Shown here in pieces: positions 57,901 through 64,000 of a DNA stretch of 64,000 bases. The notes beneath the pieces were generated by a model. The model did no database searches and was not told the origin of the DNA. It saw only the letters and a list, made by a program, of their open reading frames with translations. Position 1 is the first letter of the stretch. Each line of letters begins with the position of its first letter. This stretch comes from Bolinopsis microptera (lineage: Eukaryota > Ctenophora > Tentaculata > Lobata > Bolinopsidae), in assembly GCF_026151205.1 (NCBI RefSeq), contig NC_087074.1:4960001-5024000 (forward strand), read 5' to 3'. Both the position numbers and the translations under genes were made by a program.

Positions 57901-60860
57901 ACAACTTGGTGTGGCGTATCTCTATAACCAGAACTGCAGGTGTTAATCTAGTGATACACTGTAACAACGAGGAGGTGGTCAACACAGTGGTCTCTGAATT
58001 AACGTGCAGTAATAGCGCTTGGAGCACTACCTGGATCAGAGACGTGACAAAGATAAAGTTCTCTTCCTCTGACACAGCATCTGATAACTACGGAACACAA
58101 TTACAATTACCAGGTGACTAATAACAACAGGCATTGGTTTAACAAAGTAACAATAACTTTAATTTATAAATAAACCACCTTGCTGATTTTCTCGTAAGCT
58201 CGTGATTACGTGTTTTCTGTCAAAATTTCAAGTGTGTTATTTTACATAATATAACACATATATAGGATATGGGATATAGGATAGTTACTTACTTGGGTTA
58301 CTTGGGGTTGCTTCATAGATCCTCTATCGGGTCATCAGAACGGCTGACCACCCGTGCAGCGAAGTTGCTGTCTTTTCTGCGCTCCAGTTCAATAACGAAT
58401 TCCCGTTCTGGCAACAATATCCAATAACAAGAGGTTCGTCCGGAATATATGTAACAAACTCCGTCAACAATGACTTGAAGCGTAGGGGGTCCTCGATGAG
58501 GTGCAGGTTTGCGGGAATGATGTTCCACAATCGAGGCCCCATCACTGCAAATTAGCTGTCAAAGATCGTTTGATTCCTTTGGCTACTGGACGTTGACAAG
58601 CTAGAGACTACTGCTTTCTGGCCATAACGGAGTGTATCTGTAAACTGAACGTTGACATCATTAGGACACTTTTTGTGTAGAATCTTCCGCATATGAATGA
58701 TAGTGTAATGTTCTCTCCTCCGTAGTTAGCATATTGTTATTTATAACTTAATAAGGTGGTCATAATTTTATCAATTACTGTTCTCCGAATGAGATAAAAT
58801 CACACTCTTTCAATGAAGGCAGAGTTATAATCATATTAGCGGATTACAAAATAGCAAACTATAATTTATAAATCTTGTATATTTTGTAGTAGACATGATG
58901 GGGAGAAGCCATTTTCAGTTACTAAAGGTTGAAACAATTATCAATTGAAAACTGATGTTTTTATAAAATATCTTGAAAATAAGCAGTAATTAGGTATTTT
59001 ACCAAACAAACTCAAAACTGTTTTGGTTCAAGATTTATTTTGCAGAGTTTGCACAGTATAACAGTATGTGCATTATGCTTCATAGTTTGTTGATGAGGCG
59101 TATTTTTAGCGTTCACCCTGGTGACTGAAGCTTAGATGGCAAGTACGTACGGTACAGGGCTTTAAGTACGTACGGTACAGCTACTTTTAAAGGTACGTAC
59201 CGTACAGGCACTGTAAGGTACAATTTTTTTTCAAATTTTTATTATCAACTTCAGTGAATTACTAGCAATTTTTTATTAATATTATCATCATAATTTTTGA
59301 GATAGAAGTCGAAAATAAACACAGTGGTTAAAACAATAAAAGATTTAAGAGGGAAATTTGTGTACCGGATCGCTCTTAACCGGTACTACACTACTACTAC
59401 TTGTAATTATCGTTAAACTCAAAGCTTCATCCTTTTGTTGCAGTATACGAACACCACCGTCTAGTTTTTGTTTCTATTGCTATCAACTGGATTTGTACCT
59501 TTCAGCCTACTTTATTAAGTACGTACCGTACAGCTAATTTAAAGGTACGTACCGTACGTACTTGCCATCTTAGGACTGAAGGTCTTAAATCATCCATGTC
59601 TTTCGGTTAGGCCCATAATTATCACTCCCGTTCTCTCTCCAATGAGCTCCTCCCTCAACAATCGATATTACGTGTTCCTTTCTGCCTCAGCTCGGTGAAT
59701 TCTCTCCTTCATCTGGCTGATATTCCTTTTCTCGAACATGAGATAGTAATTCCTGTGATTGCTCTGGTCATTTCTCGACAGTTGTTACCAGAAGGACTTT
59801 GAGCATCCATGTTCCTGATAAGTGATAAGGCCTATATATTTATCGTCTCTACACAGTACACTCTATTTTCCGCTTTATGAGTTCCTTCTCTCCTTTTGTG
59901 ATGGAAGCAGACACCTCACACCACGTGACCTGTCCCGCAGCTTGTAGGCCGTGAATAGCTCTATTATTATCTCGTGGACCAGGATTTGTATATCGCAATA
60001 GAGAACAATAAATAAAGAAATGATAATGAGTAAAACACACTGCTCAAATTACTATTATTATGGACATGTTCAGTGGAAGTTGAGATTATTGGTACACACA
60101 CAAAAATATTAACCAAGCATGTTCAGAAGTTCTCAACACAGAAACTTTATTGTTGTTATGCACTATAATGTTACAACTACAAGTTTACATTTTTGTGAAT
60201 CTGTTAACTATAGCTGCCTATAGTTAACAGTATAGTATTCCTTATTCTGAAATGTAGCAGATTACTAATTAGATCAATCTAACAATCATAAAACATCATT
60301 GGTTAAAGAGCAGGGATTCGAAGGCAAGATTTGGTAAACTTTGTCGCACACTCAGAATATGATACCTATTTTCTACTGTGTCCTATAAACTTTATTATGT
60401 CAGGCTCCACCTGTGAATAGAAGAATCGTCCATCAGGATGATGAATAATTTTTCAGTGCCAGTATTTTGTCGGTTGCAATCGATTTTATTTTACCTATTT
60501 AATTAAATTTTTGAACATTGAAAGACAAATGAACAGTTTAACGTACGGGAGTCAAGCGAACTAAAATAATCGAATAGTTGTAATTACTTGTTTATATTTC
60601 CTAAATATAAATATAAGATTTGTGTCTGTTCGTGGTCTTGCAATAATTAGTCAAAGCCATATAAAATAGATCATGCCGATATCTTTCCAGAATGAAGGTA
60701 TCTTTTACTAAATTAAATTTCCCCTTCAGAAGAAGATACAAGTGAAGAAGAAGATGTAAGTGAACAGGGAGACAACCAGAACTACTCTGATGCAGCAGCC
60801 CTAAAAGTCAGCTTAATTTTCCTCGTCAATCTCCTGTTTGCTGTTAATATGAACATCTAA
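54922..60860 (+). CDS. GPI-anchored protein with two tandem farnesoic-acid-methyltransferase-like domains (4 exons)
   Basis: The exons are 54922-54976, 56587-57030, 57670-58113 and 60730-60860. They total 1074 nt (357 residues and a stop). Exon 1 encodes MTITIFILTTLLSWSSVKG, a signal peptide. Exons 2 and 3 are each exactly 444 nt and begin and end in phase 1, so either can be skipped without a frame change. Each encodes one domain ending in WRITxTRTAGVxLVIHCNxE EV and then RDVTKIKFSSSDTASD; this W-x-I-x(4)-V-x-C-N, and F-S-S-x-DTASD pattern is that of the Methyltransf_FA/DUF3421-type domain common in invertebrate secreted proteins. Exon 4 encodes an acidic linker (EEDTSEEEDVSEQGD) and then NYSDAAALKVSLIFLVNLLF, which looks like a GPI-attachment signal. 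AATAAA is at 61045-61050. No enzyme activity is implied. Confidence 0.8.
54977..56586. other. Intron 1 of the GPI-anchored gene, with a tRNA-like element
   Basis: No coding exon found. It contains a tRNA-like segment at 55588-55660. Sequence close to the downstream acceptor (AGTCATGAGTTAAACATACAATTACCAG) is duplicated at 57642-57669 before exon 3. Confidence 0.5.
55588..55660 (+). mobile_element. tRNA-derived sequence (SINE head or tRNA pseudogene)
   Basis: An A-box-like TGGTTTAGTGG lies at 55595-55605 and a B-box-like GGTTTGATTCC at 55640-55650, about 45 bp apart, beginning GGCCGGGTGG. The head resembles that of the SINE at 23175-23357. The acceptor stem does not pair well, so I do not call a functional tRNA. 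Confidence 0.55.
57031..57669. other. Intron 2 of the GPI-anchored gene, with possible alternative 3' end
   Basis: If the donor at 57031 is not used, the frame reads G-D then TAA and is followed by AATAAA at 57086-57091, which could yield a soluble one-domain protein. The same stop plus AATAAA arrangement follows exon 3 (58169-58174). Short TTTCCTG-ATTGGGTTA repeats are near 57560-57640. Confidence 0.6.
58286..58732 (-). mobile_element. LINE 3' fragment inserted in intron 3 of the GPI-anchored gene
   Basis: The minus strand reads MGPRLWNIIPANLHLIEDPL and then LTEFVTYIPDEPLVIGYCCQ, NSLLNWS, the tail of an RNase-H-lacking LINE reverse transcriptase. The copy is in one frame only for this portion. 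Sequence either side (GGGATATAGGATAGTTA left, TAGTTAGCATATTGTTATTT right) is continuous and uninterrupted in intron 2 (57187-57223), giving a probable TAGTTA target duplication. Confidence 0.85.
59135..59569. mobile_element. Harbinger-like MITE with TTA target duplication and GTACGTAC palindromes
   Basis: The ends are GATGGCAAGTACGTACGGTA at 59135 and its inverted counterpart TACCGTACGTACTTGCCATC ending at 59569. Both are flanked by TTA. A TTA/TWA target duplication fits PIF/Harbinger. The GTACGTACGGTAC and GGTACGTACCGTACAG motifs recur several times just inside each end, and the middle is AT-rich without a transposase. It sits in intron 3 of the GPI-anchored gene. Confidence 0.8.
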
Positions 60861-61044
60861 ACCTTTTGTGGACTGGAATGGTTCTACGGTACAAAACACT
60901 ATCTTAAAGTTAACATGGTGTTTTATCGGGATGTGATAGAAAAAATAACAACTCAAAAACCCGGACGAATCTATAAATTTATAATCTATAATTATAACTT
61001 TTGATATTTAAAATTTTAATATTTTAGACAACTTTTAATGTTCT

Positions 61045-61050
61045 AATAAA
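61045..61050 (+). promoter_or_regulatory. Polyadenylation signal AATAAA of the GPI-anchored gene
   Basis: AATAAA lies 185 bp beyond the TAA at 60858-60860 and is followed by a second AATAAA-like AAATAAAAG. Position and strand fit the gene's 3' end. Confidence 0.5.
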
Positions 61051-61654
61051 AAATAAAAGAAAGAGACTGCGATTCAGTAATTATTGGTATTCATTGTATG
61101 TTTTTTCAGAATACTTATTATATTTATTGTAATATACATTGTTTTTCCCGATCCATGACTGTGTCAGGACTAGGAACGTGAACGAAGCTTTTTTATTTGG
61201 ACCAAGTTAAATTGTTATGCATTGTTATGAGATGTGTCTCCATCACAGCTATAGCTTACACCAAATCATCAACCACTGAGCCATGGACCAATCTGAACCG
61301 TCACCAAATTAACCGACACAAAAGATTAAAGTTTCCAACTGGAGGAAAAAATATCGAATGATTACTAATTGAATAGAAGCAAATTAAAAGACTAGTATCA
61401 TGATTATTGATAAAGAATGATATTAATTGATCTGAATCAACCATAGTATTTGTAGCGCAATGCGCTACTGGGTCGCGCCGCGCATTTTATCGCAACCACA
61501 GATCATATGCAGATCGGCGAGATGCAAAGGATTGACATCGTGAATCAACCATAGTATTAGTAATAGTAATATTTAATATTATCAATTCATAACAATTTTA
61601 CAGAAATTTTTACAGATTTCTTTTCAGAAACAGTCGTTCAGGGTTTTTAGTACT

Positions 61655-61738
61655 TTACACCTTCTTCTTCACAGCTTCACCGTAAACAGAGTCGACTCCA
61701 ACTTCTTCGTAGTCTTTCTCCAAAGCAGCCAGATCCTT
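61655..61738 (-). pseudogene. Alpha-tubulin C-terminal fragment with an unusual basic tail
   Basis: The minus strand reads KDLAALEKDYEEVGVDSVYG and then EAVKKKV with a TAA at 61655-61657. DLAALEKDYEEVGVDS is the near-invariant last helix of alpha-tubulin. Normal alpha-tubulins end in a glutamate-rich tail, often with EEY; here the tail is short and basic. Just upstream (61739 and beyond) similarity ends and a dispersed repeat (GCGCTCAGCCTGTCATTCCGCC, also near 39140 and 16720) begins. It is either the last exon of a gene off the window or a broken copy. The second is more likely because no clean acceptor frame is visible. Confidence 0.75.
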
Positions 61739-61820
61739 ACTGGGCCGCGCTCAGCCTGTCATTCCGCCGAATCTCTATGATTGTGAACATAAATATAATA
61801 GCCTGAGGTCCCCAGGTTAA

Positions 61821-62057
61821 CGGGTGATACTCGTAAAATATCTGAGTCCAACTCGGCGCGCGTCCTGGTAGGTTGTAAACCTACAATCCCCAGGTAACCA
61901 GATACTCCCTAACCACAGAAAACTCCCCCTCTTTCATACTTGTAGGTTTATAACCTACCGTACCAGGACGCGCGCCGAGTTGGACTCGTCGACGGTCCTG
62001 GATATATATATTATGTATATAATATATATGGAACAGATATTTTACGAGTATCACCCG
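61821..62057. mobile_element. 237-bp TTAA-flanked hairpin MITE
   Basis: The outer ends read CGGGTGATACTCGTAAAATATCTG and its inverse, each bordered by TTAA. Inside, GAGTCCAACTCGGCGCGCGT CCTGGTA and its complement form a long second pairing, so most of the element folds into a hairpin. TTAA duplication again fits piggyBac- or Kolobok-like transposons. Confidence 0.8.
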
Positions 62058-62067
62058 TTAAATTTGG

Positions 62068-62170
62068 TACCGTTCAATTTGGTACTGTGAAAATTCTCAC
62101 AGTCTCTAGAAAACAATGGTAGTGGTACAAAAATTTTGAAAATCCGAGCAAGTTTATTTTTATCCTGCAC
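62068..62170. repeat. Direct repeat partner of 63143-63253
   Basis: AATTTGGTACTGTGAAAATTCTCACAGTCTCTAGAAAACA and AAAAATTTTGAAAATCCGAGCAAG occur here and again at 63143-63253, in the same orientation. Neither coding nor a recognised element. Confidence 0.7.
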
Positions 62171-62576
62171 TCCCTAACATTATGTTACATTTATATAATA
62201 CAGCTAAAATCAGCGTATTTTGCCCCATTTTGATCACTATATCAACTTCGATATCCACCAAATTTTTTGGACAGTTGTAAAAGGCTAAAAGCCCCATTGC
62301 ATATTGGAAGGTCTTCATATCAATTTTCAGAATGATCTCATTCAAGGAACCGAAGATATGACAGAATAATACGACAAAAATCAACGAATTTCGTCAAATA
62401 ACGCGACTTTTACATCAAATTTTGCTCAAAAGCCAGGCTTTTATTGTAGCGCGATGCGTTACTGTGCCGCGCCGCGCACTTAATAAGGCTTCTCACTGGC
62501 TAGATCGGCGAAATGCGCTACTGTGCCGCGCCGAGCTGCCATAAATTGACATCGTCAATTAAGGCTTTAAACTTTT

Positions 62577-63059
62577 ACTAATTCGCTCGCCCAAAAATTT
62601 CACGTGACTTTGGTTTTTATGGTTTTGCAGCCGTACAAAACGGTTTTACATAAACCCTAATCCCAACCCTAGCCCTAACCATAACCCCGAAGCTATCCAT
62701 AACCCTTACCACAACCTTAACCCTAACCCGAGCCCTAAACAATCGAATTCATGTTTTACTAACCTGTCACGTGACCAAAACGGTTTTTTGCCCATAACTC
62801 TCCAGGGAAGCATTTTTACCCTACGTTTGCTCTATCCAGAGCCCTTGCGCTTGCAGTAGCGCGCACCCGCCTCACGGCGGTTTCTTGACTTGTGAAACAA
62901 GCGCGCCCGCAGTGGCGCGAAAGCACATGGTTAGGTGAACCCTACGTCATGGGGGGTGATTCGGAATCAGCGTCCAAAAATACACCGATTTAGATCTATT
63001 TCATACCCAAAGGGCCTTTTCACAAGAATCTTATTAAAATTTGGGCGAGCGATTTAGTA
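62577..63059. mobile_element. MITE with TACTAATTCGCTCGCCCAAA termini
   Basis: ACTAATTCGCTCGCCCAAAA at the left and TTTTGGGCGAGCGATTTAGT-like sequence at the right are inverted. The interior includes CCCTAA-like repeats near 62650-62730 and CACGTGAC motifs. Fragments of the same family are at 26092-26240 and 37678-37745. Confidence 0.7.
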
Positions 63060-64000
63060 GGCAGTAGGAGCGCAAAAGCCGCGCACCATCAAATATGGCA
63101 CCTAGGCGAAACTCACTGATCTTTCCAAAAAGGTATGACAAATTTGGTACTGTGAAAATTCTCACAGTCTCTAGAAAACATTAAAACAATGGTACAAAAA
63201 TTTTGAAAATCCGAGCAAGTTTATTTTTATCGACTTATCGTGTACTCCCTATTTTTAGTTTTGAAGATCGAGCACAATTAATAGCGTGAATAGCTTTTGC
63301 ATTTGTCAATTTGCCTCGAAAGTGATCCTAAACGATTCCCCGTTCAATTGAATTTTTGGTCAGTACACGTTTGTAGCGCACTGCTGCATGCTTTATTGTC
63401 ATACATTGTATGACCCGCCGCGCATGAGTGCGCGGCTCCCCGGCCCTGTATCGTACCAGGACGATAGTGAAACGACCGTGGGGGTCGCAACGTGATACAA
63501 CTGCTTTACTAGTACTACTAGCGTTACTAATACTACTTTAATTTCACATAGCCATGTGTATACGCGTACTCAGTACTGCTTGACGCGCTTGTTGACGCGC
63601 CTTCGGCGGTCGCCGCGCGGTAATCAGTAATGCAAGCGAGTCGCGAGAGGGTTCTGGTTAGAGCAAAATACTACTATATATACTGTGCCGCGCGCCACGC
63701 ACTCAATTATGTTTCTCGCTAGAGTAGTACTAGTAGCGCATCTCGCCGATCTAGCGCTCTAGATCGGCGAAATGCGCTACTGTGCCTTGCCGAGCTGCGA
63801 TGAATTGACATCGCGTCAATTAAGTAAACGTCAACTTAATGCAGAATCAAACAAGTTCTAGATATATTTCATACGTATCAAATTGGATGTGCTTTCGGTG
63901 GAGACTGGAGATATAGCGCGGCGCACGTCTATCCACATCTTGATCTATAACATATAACTAAACATCGAATATTGAATTGAATAAGTGATTTAAAATAAAC
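63060..64000. other. Right-edge repeat-rich, gene-free stretch
   Basis: It contains the direct repeat copy at 63143-63253, a copy of the palindromic GTCATACATTG/CGCGCCG family (63395-63500) and a GTAGCGC-family copy (63725-63825). I see no gene. Confidence 0.5.

Noticed and set aside
57435-58121. 228-codon frame starting at 57435
   Set aside because: The upstream 235 nt are intronic sequence with low-complexity TTTCCTG repeats; the phase-1 splice acceptor at 57669 gives a better join and an exon of the same length as exon 2.
54922-60860. A methyltransferase enzyme
   Set aside because: The domain family name derives from one annotated enzyme; no S-adenosylmethionine-binding motif is present and the protein is predicted to be extracellular.

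Overview
This window is nuclear DNA from an animal. Genes are split by many short GT-AG introns, the coding exons carry animal extracellular modules (von Willebrand factor D, C8, TIL, VWC, immunoglobulin), and the intergenic DNA is AT-rich and packed with non-LTR retrotransposons, tRNA-derived SINEs and MITEs. Nothing fixes the species. An invertebrate such as a cnidarian, placozoan or tunicate fits, but that is inference.

Positions 1-38165 hold two tandem, same-orientation (minus strand) copies of one large secreted-protein gene. The right copy (28062-38165) is complete: 23 exons join in frame from a signal peptide to a stop codon and give 1508 residues. The left copy (878-15265) has the same first 21 exons, 18 of them with identical length and the other three differing by multiples of 3. 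Its two terminal exons are not in the window. The protein order is signal peptide, a jelly-roll-like domain, VWC, VWD-C8-TIL-VWC-Ig, VWC, VWD-C8-TIL-VWC-Ig, then further Ig-like segments. I infer a gel-forming, adhesive or matrix role. The two copies differ mainly by insertions and repeat growth in matching introns.

Between the two genes (15.3-28 kb) is a transposon graveyard: a hAT-type MITE with a perfect 8-bp target duplication inside a palindromic repeat, a broken I-group LINE, an ORF1 fragment, two other LINE 3' fragments, a MITE with a 9-10 bp target duplication, and two SINEs that share a core but have different tRNA heads.

From 38.2 to 54.5 kb there is a 3.2-kb tandem duplication carrying (TCAGGG)n arrays of 109 and 25 units, then several minisatellites, then an intact-looking two-ORF non-LTR retrotransposon (49450-54535) preceded by a tandem array with a period near 87 bp that may be its 5' UTR.

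Immediately downstream on the plus strand (54922-60860) I reconstruct a four-exon gene: signal peptide, two tandem exons of exactly 444 nt each encoding a farnesoic-acid-methyltransferase-like (Methyltransf_FA type) domain, and an acidic exon ending in a GPI-anchor-like tail. Each domain exon is followed by an in-frame stop and an AATAAA, which suggests a secreted/anchored isoform switch. The right end (61-64 kb) holds an alpha-tubulin 3' fragment and more MITEs.
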